Of a stretch of 64,000 nucleotides of DNA, positions 41,051 to 50,918 are shown one piece after another. Where the stretch lies: the NCBI GenBank assembly GCA_039586575.1, contig JBDHKD010000001.1, positions 1-64,000 of the forward strand. The letters are read 5' to 3'. How positions within the stretch are numbered: position 1 is the first letter of the stretch; every line of letters begins with the position of its first letter. The stretch is from G020344215 sp039586575 (GTDB lineage Bacteria > Gemmatimonadota > Gemmatimonadetes > Palauibacterales > KS3-K002). The notes under the pieces are model-generated. The model worked only from the letters and a program-made list of their open reading frames with translations. It was not told where the DNA came from and did not search any database. The translations under genes and the position numbers were made by a program.

Positions 41051-42976
41051 GTGACCGTGGCGACCAAAGCGCGCGCGAAGAGCCAGAAGAAGAAAGGACC
41101 CGCTGAGGGCGGGAAGCAGGGGCCGAGGATCATCCGGGTTCCGGAGACGACGGTGGAGATCGTCTCCGACTCGGGGGAGGGCGCTCAGAAATGCGGCCAG
41201 ATCTTCGGATCCGTTTGCGCGAAGATGGGTAACGGCGCCTGGACGGTGGAGATCATCCCGGCTGAGATCCAGCCGCCGCCGCGGACGGCGACGGGCGCGA
41301 GCGGCAACCGGGTCCGCTTCGGTACGGAAGAGATCACTAACTGGGGCGATGCGACGAACCTGATGGTGGCGTTCAACGAGCAGGTGCTGCTGGGTAGGAT
41401 AGAACTGGGCGCCTTGGCCGAGGACGCCATCGTGTTGTTGGAGAACCAGTGGGCGACGCATCCGGACGAGGACATCCGGAAGCAGTGGGAGGAGGGTTTA
41501 AAGGAACTCTCCAAGCACGGCTACCGGATCATCGAGGTCCCGATGGAGGAGGAGTGCCTCAAGATCGTCGAGGACCCACGCCGGGGTAAGAACATGTTTG
41601 CCCTGGGCTTGCTCGCCTGGATTTGCGATCGCGACCGCGAGCTGATCCGCGCGCAGATCGCCCACCAGTTCCGCAAGAAGGGCGAGGAGATCTACCAGCG
41701 GAACGTCGATCTGATGGAGGCCGGCTACGGCTGGGCGGAGAAGAACCTCGATTTCCGGATCGAGGTGCCCACGATGCCATCGGACGTGCCGAAGGTGGTG
41801 ATGAACGGCAACGAGGCTATCGGGATGGGAGCGATCGCAGCGGGGATGGAGCTTTGCTCCATGTACCCGATCACGCCCGCCACATCCGCCTCTCATTACC
41901 TCGGCGAGGTCTACGACAAGTTCGGCGGCGTCGTTCACCAGGCGGAGGACGAGATCGCAGCCGTCGGCGTGGCGATCGGGGCTTCTTACGCGGGCAAAGT
42001 CGCGTACACGATCACCTCGGGGCCGGGACTATCACTCAAGCAGGAGTTCCTGGGACTCGCCGTGATGCTCGAGATACCGCTGGTCGTCGTCGACGTGCAG
42101 CGTGGCGGGCCCAGCACCGGACTCCCGACGAAGGTGGAGCAGTCGGATCTGTTGACGGCCTGCTTCGGCCAGCACGGTGACGCGCCACATGTGGTCGTGG
42201 CGCCGGCCACCATCGCCGAGTGCTTCCACGTGATGGTCACGGCGCGCCGTATCGCCGAGGCCTTCCGCACCGTGGTCATGGTGCTCACCGACGCGAACCT
42301 GGCGACGGGGGTACAGCCCTTCCCGCGGCCCGAGCTCGATGCGCGTTGGCAGCAGGCGCCGATCAGTCTGAGGCCGGTGCCGGAAGGCCAGCGGCCGTAC
42401 GAATGGGACTCGCAGACCGGCCTGGCGCCGCGACACATCCCGGGCCAGCCCGGTGGTCTGCACACGGCGACGGGCCTCGCCCACAACGAGTGGAGCAAGG
42501 TGGCCTACGACCCGGAGAGCCACCAGCGCGGCTGCCAGATGCGGAGCCGCAAGATGGCGGTGCTGGAGCAGACGCTGAAGCCGCCCGAGGTCTACGGCGA
42601 CAAGTCGGGCGAACTGCTGGTGGTCGGTTGGGGTAGCACCAAAGGCGCAATCGAAGAAGCGGTCGATCGGGCGCGAGCCGAGGGTCTCTCGGTCTCGTCC
42701 TGTCATCTGTTTTTCCTGCAGCCTTTGCAGCCGGGGCTGAAGGAGATCTTCAGGCGCTTCGATCGCGTGATGACGGTGGAGATCAACTACAGCGACGAGC
42801 CGGACGATCCCTACATCACTGAGGAGAACCGGCGCCGGGCCCAACTGGCCAGGTTGCTGCGCGAGGCCACACTGGTGGACGTGGACTGCTGGTCGCGCGT
42901 GCCGGGACAACCACTACGACCCGGCAACATACTTTTGGCGATCAAGCAGAGACTGGAGACGGGAGTCAAGGTATGA
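41051..42976 (+). CDS. korA: 2-oxoacid:ferredoxin oxidoreductase alpha (gamma-alpha fused) subunit
   Basis: This 641-residue subunit carries a gamma domain (about 35-225, with DSGEGAQKCGQIF) fused to an alpha domain (about 250-640, with YPITPATSASHYL and ITSGPGLSLKQE). This fused form is typical of 2-oxoglutarate/2-oxoacid:ferredoxin oxidoreductases. Together with the next gene it oxidises a 2-oxoacid to acyl-CoA and reduces ferredoxin. The start is GTG after GAGGATGGG. It heads the right-hand supercluster, and a two-subunit enzyme of this kind supplies electrons to benzoyl-CoA reductase in Thauera. Confidence 0.92.
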   Translation: MTVATKARAKSQKKKGPAEGGKQGPRIIRVPETTVEIVSDSGEGAQKCGQIFGSVCAKMGNGAWTVEIIPAEIQPPPRTATGASGNRVRFGTEEITNWGDATNLMVAFNEQVLLGRIELGALAEDAIVLLENQWATHPDEDIRKQWEEGLKELSKHGYRIIEVPMEEECLKIVEDPRRGKNMFALGLLAWICDRDRELIRAQIAHQFRKKGEEIYQRNVDLMEAGYGWAEKNLDFRIEVPTMPSDVPKVVMNGNEAIGMGAIAAGMELCSMYPITPATSASHYLGEVYDKFGGVVHQAEDEIAAVGVAIGASYAGKVAYTITSGPGLSLKQEFLGLAVMLEIPLVVVDVQRGGPSTGLPTKVEQSDLLTACFGQHGDAPHVVVAPATIAECFHVMVTARRIAEAFRTVVMVLTDANLATGVQPFPRPELDARWQQAPISLRPVPEGQRPYEWDSQTGLAPRHIPGQPGGLHTATGLAHNEWSKVAYDPESHQRGCQMRSRKMAVLEQTLKPPEVYGDKSGELLVVGWGSTKGAIEEAVDRARAEGLSVSSCHLFFLQPLQPGLKEIFRRFDRVMTVEINYSDEPDDPYITEENRRRAQLARLLREATLVDVDCWSRVPGQPLRPGNILLAIKQRLETGVKV

Positions 42977-43926
42977 CGCACTATGGATGCTCGCTGCTCG
43001 GCTGCGGCATCGTCGACGAGCGGCATTTCGAGATGGAGGACTACCAGGGCGCGATCGCGCGCTGGTGCCCAGGGTGCGGCGACCACAGCATTCTCACGGC
43101 GATGCAGCGGCTGCTCGAGGAGGAGCAGCTGAAGCCGGAGGAGACGGTCTTCGTTTCGGGTATCGGCTGCTCGAGCCGCTTCCCGCACTACATGAAGACA
43201 TACGGCTTCCACGGCCTGCACGGCCGGGCGCTTCCGGTGGCCACGGGGATCAAGCTGGAACGTCCCGAGCTGCATGTCTTCGTGACGATGGGTGACGGGG
43301 ACTGCTGCTCGATCGGCGCCGGGCACTGGATCCATGCGACTCGCTACAACGTCGACATGGTGGCCCTGCTCCTGGACAACAATATGTACGGGCTCACCAA
43401 GGGGCAGACGTCGCCGACGACGCCGGTCCGGTTCCCGAGCAACACGCAGCCGCACGGCAGCTACTTGCAGCCGCTCAACCCACTGACGGCGACGTTGGGT
43501 GTGACGAACGCGTCGTTCGTCGCGCAGACGGCGGAGTGGATACCGCAGCACCTCTTCGCGACGCTGAAGGCGGCGTATCACCACAAGGGCTTTGCCTTCG
43601 TGCGTATCCTGCAGCGTTGTCCTGTCTATACCGGCAAGATCTACGAGGACGCAGTGCGCTCGCCCGATGTGATTGAAATGCTGATCCACGACGACGGGAT
43701 CCACATCCCGGATCTGGACCAGATATACAAGAACCAGATCGTACACGACCCGAGAAATCTTCACGAAGCGCGGCGGCTGGCGGAGTCGAGTGCGAAGTTC
43801 CGACTCGGCATCCTCTACAAAAACGAGGATCTGCCCCGCTACGAGGATCTACGCCGCTTGCCGGTGCACACGGCGGAAGACAGGGTCGTGCTCCTGAACG
43901 AGGAGTTGGATCGCTATGCCGTCTGA
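42973..43926 (+). CDS. korB: 2-oxoacid:ferredoxin oxidoreductase beta (TPP) subunit
   Basis: This 317-residue subunit binds thiamine diphosphate and Fe-S. It has CPGCGDHSIL at about residue 33, GIGCSS at about 60 and the TPP motif GDGDCCSIGAGHW. The substrate pocket region DNNMYGLTKGQTSPTT is intact. It overlaps korA by four bases and the unknown 334-residue gene by 11. 2-oxoglutarate is the likeliest substrate given the KorAB-like form, but pyruvate or aryl-2-oxoacids cannot be excluded. Confidence 0.93.
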   Translation: MTHYGCSLLGCGIVDERHFEMEDYQGAIARWCPGCGDHSILTAMQRLLEEEQLKPEETVFVSGIGCSSRFPHYMKTYGFHGLHGRALPVATGIKLERPELHVFVTMGDGDCCSIGAGHWIHATRYNVDMVALLLDNNMYGLTKGQTSPTTPVRFPSNTQPHGSYLQPLNPLTATLGVTNASFVAQTAEWIPQHLFATLKAAYHHKGFAFVRILQRCPVYTGKIYEDAVRSPDVIEMLIHDDGIHIPDLDQIYKNQIVHDPRNLHEARRLAESSAKFRLGILYKNEDLPRYEDLRRLPVHTAEDRVVLLNEELDRYAV

Positions 43927-44920
43927 CCCACGGATCGAAAAGGCCCTGCGTGCTCTGGCCGGACCCATCGAGCGGTACCGCTCGGCGGTGATCACCACCG
44001 TCGAGGAAGTGCGTGGGTATCTGGCGAGCCATCAGCCGAAGCAAGAGAGTGTTAATGGTGTGGCGGCGCGGCTCGGTGCGTTCGCGGCCGGCCGCATCGA
44101 CTTCGAGCGCTTCTCCTCCATCACCGACACGGCGGTCGAGGACGACCCGGATACGCTGCGTAAGGTCGAGAAGGCGTTCGAGATCCTCCGCGACATCGCC
44201 TCCGGTGGCGAGGACATCTTCGTCGTGAAGGTCAAGTCGGGCGGTCGCCTGCGTGATGCGGTCGGCGGTCGCTGGGCGGAGATCGGCCGCGCCTTCGCCG
44301 CCGCACGCGTCGCCGGCATGGCCCAGGCCGGAAGCCTCAACTCGAAGAACGAGGACAAGCTCCTCGAGCCGCTCGCCTTCGAGCGCTGGAACCCGGCCGA
44401 GCGCCAGCTCGCGCCACCGCTGGTCGTCGAGATCGATGGCGCCGACCTGCACTCGGGCGACCTGGTCGAGTTCCTCGACGGCAACGTCAAGATCGTCCTC
44501 GTCGTCAAGGGCGAGATGGCGCCGGCGCCGCTGGTCCGCCTGATCACGCCGTCGATCTTCGTCTTGCAGACCGCCAGCGACGCCGGCCTCGATCGCTTCG
44601 CCGCGACGGAAGGGCCGGCCGTCGCCGCGCTGGTCCCAGTCTCTGCCGCCCAGTTCGCCCACGACCCGGCGCGCGGCAAGACGCCGGGCCAACGGCTGGA
44701 GTTGGCCGGCCTGCCGGAAAAAGCGCCGCAGGCGGCGATTGGCGGGACGAGCGTTCGGCAGCAGCTGGATGAGCTGGAGCAGCTCAAGAACCTGGCGGGT
44801 GCGTCCGGCCCGGAAGCGGCCGAGGCGGAGACCGGCGCCGCTCCGGCCGGGCCGGTGGCCACCAAAGTGGACAAGCTGGCGGCGTGGCTCCTGAGCCAGG
44901 CCGACCTCAGCGACGTGTAG
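43916..44920 (+). CDS. Unknown 334-residue protein between KorB and RnfB
   Basis: This soluble, acidic protein has an N-terminal helical part (residues 1-130) and a middle beta-rich module (FERWNPAERQLAPPLVVEIDG, FLDGNVKIVLVVKGEMAP). A charged helix near 285 (RQQLDELEQLKNL) and a terminal helix (DKLAAWLLSQADL) follow. There are no Cys pairs, no signal peptide and no membrane segment. It overlaps korB by 11 bases and ends eight bases before rnfB. It probably docks or regulates the oxidoreductase or Rnf. I do not recognise the family. Confidence 0.7.
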   Translation: MPSDPRIEKALRALAGPIERYRSAVITTVEEVRGYLASHQPKQESVNGVAARLGAFAAGRIDFERFSSITDTAVEDDPDTLRKVEKAFEILRDIASGGEDIFVVKVKSGGRLRDAVGGRWAEIGRAFAAARVAGMAQAGSLNSKNEDKLLEPLAFERWNPAERQLAPPLVVEIDGADLHSGDLVEFLDGNVKIVLVVKGEMAPAPLVRLITPSIFVLQTASDAGLDRFAATEGPAVAALVPVSAAQFAHDPARGKTPGQRLELAGLPEKAPQAAIGGTSVRQQLDELEQLKNLAGASGPEAAEAETGAAPAGPVATKVDKLAAWLLSQADLSDV

Positions 44921-44927
44921 CACGCGC

Positions 44928-45779
44928 ATGAGCCTCACCGCCATCGGAACCTCGATCCTGATCCTTGGAGGCGTGGCCCTGACCTTCGCCGTGCTCATCG
45001 CGCTGGCGAACAAGAAGCTCAAGGTCTACGAGGACCCGCGGATCGACGCCGTGAACGACCTGTTGCCGGGCTCGAACTGTGGTGCTTGCGGCGCCGCCGG
45101 CTGCCGGGCGTTCGCCGAAGAGCTGGTCGGCGGCAAACGGCAGCCCGCCCAGTGCACCCAGCTCGGCGCTGAGGATATCGTCGACATCGCCGACTATCTG
45201 GGCGTCGATGCCGGCGAGGCGGTCAAGCGTGTCGCGCGCCTGCTCTGCGCGGGCGGCACACACGTCTCACTGCGACGCGCCGAGTACATCGGCTTGCAGA
45301 CCTGCGGCGCCGCAGCGGCCGTGGCGGCCGGCGGCAAGGGTTGCGCCTGGTCGTGCCTCGGCCTGGACGACTGCGAGCGGGCTTGCGACTACGACGCGAT
45401 CTACATGAACCACTACGGTCTGCCTGTCGTCATTCCCGACAAGTGCACCGCGTGTGGTGACTGTGTGGAAGCCTGCCCGCGCGATCTCTTCGAGATCATG
45501 CCGGTCACGCAGAAGCTTATCGTCCAGTGCAAGAGCTTGCTCGAGGGCGACGAGGCCGAGGAGATTTGCAAAGTCGCGTGCACGGGCTGCGGCCTCTGCG
45601 TGACCGACGCCGCCCCCGGCCTGATTGAGATCAGGAACGGCCTCGCGATTATCGACTACGAGAAGAACGACCTCGCTGAGCCCAAGGCCATCGAGCGCTG
45701 CCCGACGGGCGCGATCGTATGGGTCGAAGGCCAGCAGTTCGCTGACATGCCCCAACCGATACGGAGTGAAGTCGCATGA
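44928..45779 (+). CDS. rnfB: RnfB, ferredoxin-accepting Fe-S subunit of the Rnf complex
   Basis: This 283-residue subunit has an N-terminal transmembrane helix (about 4-28). C51, C54, C59 and C76 form the CX2CX4CX16C [4Fe-4S] site. Two ferredoxin-type sites follow (CTACGDCVEACP and CKVACTGCGLC with CPTGAI). It is the point where electrons exchange with ferredoxin. It is separated from rnfC by the large PFOR-like gene, whose start overlaps it by four bases. Confidence 0.93.
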   Translation: MSLTAIGTSILILGGVALTFAVLIALANKKLKVYEDPRIDAVNDLLPGSNCGACGAAGCRAFAEELVGGKRQPAQCTQLGAEDIVDIADYLGVDAGEAVKRVARLLCAGGTHVSLRRAEYIGLQTCGAAAAVAAGGKGCAWSCLGLDDCERACDYDAIYMNHYGLPVVIPDKCTACGDCVEACPRDLFEIMPVTQKLIVQCKSLLEGDEAEEICKVACTGCGLCVTDAAPGLIEIRNGLAIIDYEKNDLAEPKAIERCPTGAIVWVEGQQFADMPQPIRSEVA

Positions 45780-48700
45780 TTCGGAAGAGAGAAAACGCTG
45801 AGCCGGCCGCAGTGAAATACCCGGGCACTCGCGTCGCCATGGATGGCAGCGAAGCCGCCGTGGCGATGGAGACGGCGGCGAGTGAGGGTGCCGGCGCCTA
45901 CCCGATCACACCGTCCACGCAGATGGGCGAGGGTTGGGCGGCGGCCGTCGCAGCCGGCAAGCTGAACGTAAACGGTCGCAAGCTGATCTTCTTCGAGCCG
46001 GAGGGCGAGCACGCCGCCGCGGCGGTGACCGCGGGCATGAGCATGACCGGCCTGCGTGCCACCAACTTCTCGAGCGGTCAGGGCATCGCCTACATGCACG
46101 AGTCGCTCTATGCGGCGGTGGGGAAGCGGTTGACCTACGTGCTCAACATCGCCTGCCGCGCGATGACCAAGCATGCTCTCAACGTGCACGCCGGCCACGA
46201 CGACTACCATGCCATCGATGACACGGGCTTCTTCCTCGTATTCGGGAAGAACGTTCAGGAGGTGGCGGATCTCACCCTGATCGCGCACCGCATCGCCGAG
46301 CTCTCGCTCAACCCGGGCGCCTGCGCCCAGGACGGGTTCCTCACCAGCCACGTGATCGAGTCGGTGATGCTACCGGAGCCGGAGGTGATCAAGGAGTACC
46401 TGGGCGATCCGTCGGACATCATCGAGTCGCCGACACCGGCCCAGCGTATGGTCTTCGGCGAGACGCGCCGTCGCATTCCCGAGGTGTTCGACCTGGACTA
46501 CCCCGCGATGATCGGTGTCGTCCAGAACCAGGACAGCTACGCGCAGGGCGTGGCCGCGCAACGCCCCTTCTTCTTCGATCACGTACAGGTCCTCGCCGAT
46601 CAAGCGATGAACGAATACTACCAGCTCACCGGGCGACGCTATGGCCGCGCGATGGGCTACCGACTGGATGATGCCGAGTATGTGATCGTGGGGCAGGGCT
46701 CGGTGGTCTGGAACGCCGAGGCTGTCGTCGACTACTTGCGGGAGACCCGCGGCATCAAGGTCGGCGTCATCAACCTCACGATGTTCCGGCCGTTTCCCGC
46801 CGACCTGATCAGCAAGATGCTCAAGGGGAAGAAGGCCGTCGCGGTGCTCGAGCGGACCGACCAGCCGCTGGCGGTGGATCTGCCCATCCTGCGCGAGATC
46901 CGCGCCGCCATGGGCAAGGCGGTAGAGAACGGGCGGGCGAAGGACGGGGTGACCCCGCATCCGGGTCTGGCGGCGATCAAGCCGGACGATGTGCCCGAGT
47001 TCTATTCCGGCGCCTTCGGGATGGGGAGCCGCGACCTGCAGCCCGGCGACATCATCGCCGCCGTGGACAACATGCTGCCCGACGGCGAGGGTCGGCGACT
47101 CTTCTACCTGGGGATCGACTTCATCCGCAAGGGCACGCGTCTGCCGAAGCTACAGATATGGCAGGAGCGCTTGTTGGAATCGTACCCGGATCTATCGGGT
47201 CTGGCCCTCGACCCGCCGGGCGACATCAACCTGTTGCCGGAGGGCTCGGTCTCCATCCGGATCCACTCGATCGGTGGCTGGGGCGCCATCACGACCGGCA
47301 AGAACCTGGCGATGACGGCGTTCGAGCTCCTGGGTTGGCACATCAAGGCGAACCCCAAGTACGGCTCTGAGAAGAAAGGCCAGCCCACGACCTTCTACGG
47401 CACGCTGGCGAAGGAGCCGATTCGGCTGAACGCCGAGCTCAAGAATGTCAACGTCGTGCTTTCGCCCGACCCCAACGTCTTCCGGCACTCGAACCCGCTG
47501 GCCGGGCTCGAGGAGGGCGGCGTGTTCGTCATCCAGAGCGATCTCGCGCCGGAGCAACTCTGGGAGACCTTCCCGGCCGGCGCGCGCCGAGAGATGAAGG
47601 AGAAGAACCTGAAGGTCTTCTCGGTCGACGCCTTCAAGATCGCGACGGAAGAAGCCTCCGATCCCGAGCTGCGCTACCGCATGCAGGGTGCTGCGTTCAT
47701 GGGCAGCTTCTTCAAAGTCGCGCCGCTCATGGAGCGCGAGGGGCTGAGCGAGGAGAAGCTGTTCGAGGGTATCCGGACCCAGCTGAGCAAGAAATTCGGC
47801 CATCTGGGTGAGCGGGTCGTGGAGGACAACCTGCGCGTCATCCGCCGCGGCTTCGACGAGGTCGTGGGGCTCGATCCGGCAACGCTCGCGGTCGAGGGTG
47901 ACGAGACGGCGCATACGCCGCAGATGCCAGCGGTCCTCGACGGCAGCGGCTGGCGCGACGGCTTTGGCAACCCGGGCCGCTTCTGGGAACAGGTCGCCTA
48001 CCTCTACAAGACCGGCGACGAACCCATCGCCGATCCGTTCGCGGCGCTCAGCGCGATCCCGGCGGCCACGAGCACGATCCGCGACATGACCGACGTGCGC
48101 TTCGAGGTGCCCGGGTTCATCGCCGACAAGTGCACCGGCTGCGGCCAGTGTTGGACCGTGTGCCCCGACATGGCGATACCCGGCCTGGTGAACAGCGTCG
48201 AGCAGGTGATCGAGGCGGCGATCGTGTCCGCCTCCAATGGACGCTCGCTCGACCGCCTGCGACAGATCATCAAGCCGCTCGCCAACGAGTCACGCAAGAT
48301 CATGAAGGGCGTGCCGTTCCACAACTTCGGCGACGTCCTCTCGCAGGCCTACAAGAACGTCGTCGAGAAGCTGGGCTGGGACGCCGAGCGGCAGAAAGCG
48401 CTGGACGAAGAGTTCACTCCGGTCTATCTGGCGCTCTCGGAGTTCCCGCTGGCTAAGGCGGCCCCGTTCTTCGATGTGCCCGAGTCACAGGAGAAGGGAA
48501 CCGGCGGCCTGCTCTCCATTACCGTCAACCCGCAAGCCTGCAAGGGATGCAACCTCTGCGTCGAGGTCTGTCCCGACGAGGCACTGATCACGGTGAAGCA
48601 GGACGAGGACGTGGTGGAGAAGCTGCGGCGTAACTGGAAGCTCTGGGAGTGGCTCCCGGATACCGACGACCGCTACATCAACATCGCCAACCTCGAGGAA

Positions 48701-50824
48701 GGCATCGGCGTCCTGTCATCGTTGCTGCTCAAGAAGGAGAACTACCAGTCGATGTACGGGGGCGATGGCTCCTGTATGGGCTGCGGCGAAAAGACCGGCA
48801 TCCACCTGGTGCTGTCGGCGGTGAACGCCGTGGTGCAGCCGCGGGTCGAGAAGCACGTTGGTAGCCTGAAGGAGTTGATCGCTGGACTCGACGCCAAGGC
48901 GCGAGAACTGCTCGCCTCGGATGCGGATCTCGACAGCGTGAGCGCCGAGGCCGCCGGTGAAGTCGACATTCCGCTGGAGGCCACGAAAAAGGCGGATGTG
49001 GAACGGATCGCCAAGATGCTCCGCGATCTGAAGGACCTGCACTGGCGCTACACGGAGGGCCCGAGCGGTCGCGGACGCGCGGTGACGGGCTTCACCAACG
49101 CTACGGGCTGCTCTTCGGTGTGGGGGAGCACCTATCCGTACAACCCCTACCCGTTCCCGTGGACCAACCACCTCTTCCAGGACGCGCCCTCGATCGCCAT
49201 CGGGATCTTCGAGGGCCACATGCGGAAGATGGCCGACGGGTTCATCGCGGTCCGTCGGGCCGAGCTGGAGCTAGCCGGCGAGTACAATCCCGAGGAACAT
49301 GAACCGTTCTTCACCAAGTTCGACTGGCGTCAATTCAGCGAGGACGAGTTCAAGCTGTGCCCGCCGATCTTCGCGGTGGGTGGCGACGGCGCCATGTTGG
49401 ACATCGGCTTCCAGAACGCGTCGCGCCTCATGGCGTCGGGGAAGCCGATCCGCATCATCGTCCTCGATACTCAGGTCTACTCGAACACGGGCGGTCAGGC
49501 CTGCACCAGCGGTTTCACCGGCCAGGTCTCCGACATGGCGGCGTACGGCAAGGACCAGCACGGCAAGGAGGAGACCCGCAAGGAGATGGGCCTCATCGCG
49601 ATGGCGCACCGGGAGACCTTCGTGCTGCAGTCGTCACAGGCGTCGCCCACGCACCTGCTGGGCGGCGTGATCAAGGGGCTGCAGAGCCGCCACCCGGCCG
49701 TGTTCATCCTGCATTGCCCCTGCCCGCCGGAGCACGGACTCGGTGACGACCAGGCGACCCAGGCGGCGCGGCTCTCGCTGGAGAGTCGGGCCTTCCCGTT
49801 CCTGGTCTACGATCCCGACGGCGGTGAGACGATGACCGAACGCCTCGACTTGGAAGGCAACCCGTCGGTCGACGACACGTGGCCGGCCTACGAGCTCAAG
49901 TATCTCGATGATGGGGGTGCCGAGCAGACGATGGAGCTCCCCCTCACGATCGCCGACTGGGCGGCCACCGAAGCACGCTTCAAGAAGCACTTCAAGAAGC
50001 TGCCGGCCGAAGTCGACGAAGCGGAGCTGGTCCCGTTCGCCGAGTATATGGAGATCCCGAAGCAAGAGCGGAACGGTCAGCGTCCGTTCATCTATGTGAT
50101 CGACGCCGACAAGCACCTCACCCGGTTGTCCGTCTCCGACGAGATCGTCGAGCTGGCCGAGGACCGGCTGATGCTGTGGGAGCAGCTCAAGGAGATGGCC
50201 GGCCTGAAGGCGACGGACGACGCTCGCATGATCGTCGAGAGCGAGCTGGAGGAGGAGTTCGAGAAGAAGACTGCCGCCCTGCGCGCCGAGTTCGAAGCGA
50301 AACTGGCGGACCTCAAGGCCAAGTACCCGCAGGTCGTGGCGCGACGCCTGGCCGAAGGCCTGCTGCGGGCCGGCGACGGCCAGATGACCGTGGCCGACCT
50401 GCTGACGAAAGCGGAGTCGACCCCGGGTCTCAAGCCGCTGACCATGGATGTGTCGGGGCTCGGCATCGGTGTGGCTCCGGCCGGTGACGGCGGTGTCGCC
50501 GTAGCGGAGCCGGCGACCGCCACGGCGACCGTCGCAGAGCCAGTGCCGGCGGTGGAAGAGGAAGAAGAAGGGCTGGCGATGGAGCCGTACATCGAGACGG
50601 CTCGCTGTACGACCTGTAATGAGTGTACGAACCTGAACAAGAAGATGTTCGCCTACAACGACAAGAAGCAGGCCTATATCAAGGATCCGAAAGCGGGCAC
50701 GTTCAGGGAACTGGTGACTGCCGCCGAGCGCTGCCCGGTGAAGATCATCCACCCCGGCACGCCGCTCAATCCGAAGGAGAAAGATCTCGCTAAGTGGGTT
50801 AAGCGCGCTGAGCCGTTTAACTAG
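45776..50824 (+). CDS. Large pyruvate:ferredoxin oxidoreductase-like protein with extra ferredoxin tail
   Basis: This 1682-residue enzyme is far longer than usual homodimeric PFOR (about 1170-1200). Domain I is near the start (ITPSTQMGEG), then the gamma-like domain (GGWGAITTGKNLA). Two 4Fe-4S sites start at C786 and C922, and the TPP module has SCMGCGEKTG (C1000), GATGCSS-like NATGCSSVWG and GDGAMLDIGFQN. A ~150-residue charged coiled-coil region leads to an Ala/Val/Glu-rich linker. The tail carries another cluster at C1611, C1614, C1617 and C1653. Substrate is most likely pyruvate. It is embedded in the rnf operon. Confidence 0.88.
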   Translation: MIRKRENAEPAAVKYPGTRVAMDGSEAAVAMETAASEGAGAYPITPSTQMGEGWAAAVAAGKLNVNGRKLIFFEPEGEHAAAAVTAGMSMTGLRATNFSSGQGIAYMHESLYAAVGKRLTYVLNIACRAMTKHALNVHAGHDDYHAIDDTGFFLVFGKNVQEVADLTLIAHRIAELSLNPGACAQDGFLTSHVIESVMLPEPEVIKEYLGDPSDIIESPTPAQRMVFGETRRRIPEVFDLDYPAMIGVVQNQDSYAQGVAAQRPFFFDHVQVLADQAMNEYYQLTGRRYGRAMGYRLDDAEYVIVGQGSVVWNAEAVVDYLRETRGIKVGVINLTMFRPFPADLISKMLKGKKAVAVLERTDQPLAVDLPILREIRAAMGKAVENGRAKDGVTPHPGLAAIKPDDVPEFYSGAFGMGSRDLQPGDIIAAVDNMLPDGEGRRLFYLGIDFIRKGTRLPKLQIWQERLLESYPDLSGLALDPPGDINLLPEGSVSIRIHSIGGWGAITTGKNLAMTAFELLGWHIKANPKYGSEKKGQPTTFYGTLAKEPIRLNAELKNVNVVLSPDPNVFRHSNPLAGLEEGGVFVIQSDLAPEQLWETFPAGARREMKEKNLKVFSVDAFKIATEEASDPELRYRMQGAAFMGSFFKVAPLMEREGLSEEKLFEGIRTQLSKKFGHLGERVVEDNLRVIRRGFDEVVGLDPATLAVEGDETAHTPQMPAVLDGSGWRDGFGNPGRFWEQVAYLYKTGDEPIADPFAALSAIPAATSTIRDMTDVRFEVPGFIADKCTGCGQCWTVCPDMAIPGLVNSVEQVIEAAIVSASNGRSLDRLRQIIKPLANESRKIMKGVPFHNFGDVLSQAYKNVVEKLGWDAERQKALDEEFTPVYLALSEFPLAKAAPFFDVPESQEKGTGGLLSITVNPQACKGCNLCVEVCPDEALITVKQDEDVVEKLRRNWKLWEWLPDTDDRYINIANLEEGIGVLSSLLLKKENYQSMYGGDGSCMGCGEKTGIHLVLSAVNAVVQPRVEKHVGSLKELIAGLDAKARELLASDADLDSVSAEAAGEVDIPLEATKKADVERIAKMLRDLKDLHWRYTEGPSGRGRAVTGFTNATGCSSVWGSTYPYNPYPFPWTNHLFQDAPSIAIGIFEGHMRKMADGFIAVRRAELELAGEYNPEEHEPFFTKFDWRQFSEDEFKLCPPIFAVGGDGAMLDIGFQNASRLMASGKPIRIIVLDTQVYSNTGGQACTSGFTGQVSDMAAYGKDQHGKEETRKEMGLIAMAHRETFVLQSSQASPTHLLGGVIKGLQSRHPAVFILHCPCPPEHGLGDDQATQAARLSLESRAFPFLVYDPDGGETMTERLDLEGNPSVDDTWPAYELKYLDDGGAEQTMELPLTIADWAATEARFKKHFKKLPAEVDEAELVPFAEYMEIPKQERNGQRPFIYVIDADKHLTRLSVSDEIVELAEDRLMLWEQLKEMAGLKATDDARMIVESELEEEFEKKTAALRAEFEAKLADLKAKYPQVVARRLAEGLLRAGDGQMTVADLLTKAESTPGLKPLTMDVSGLGIGVAPAGDGGVAVAEPATATATVAEPVPAVEEEEEGLAMEPYIETARCTTCNECTNLNKKMFAYNDKKQAYIKDPKAGTFRELVTAAERCPVKIIHPGTPLNPKEKDLAKWVKRAEPFN

Positions 50825-50850
50825 GGGCCGCGATCCCGGTGGGGCTGGAA

Positions 50851-50911
50851 AGTAGGTCAGTAGGGCGACTGACCCACTGACTTACTGACCTACTGACCTA
50901 CTGACCTACTG
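50851..50911. repeat. 8-bp tandem repeat with matching 14-bp inverted arm
   Basis: From 50868 to 50907 the unit ACTGACCT occurs five times, the first two copies degenerate. AGTAGGTCAGTAGG (50851-50864) is a perfect inverted copy of CCTACTGACCTACT at 50889-50902 and again at 50897-50910. A strong hairpin with alternative registers is therefore possible just before rnfC. The repeat is too short and lacks spacers for a CRISPR. Confidence 0.8.
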
Positions 50912-50918
50912 GCAATAG

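Noticed and set aside
50868..50911. Possible CRISPR array
   Set aside because: The repeat unit is only 8 bp with no spacers; it is a plain tandem repeat.
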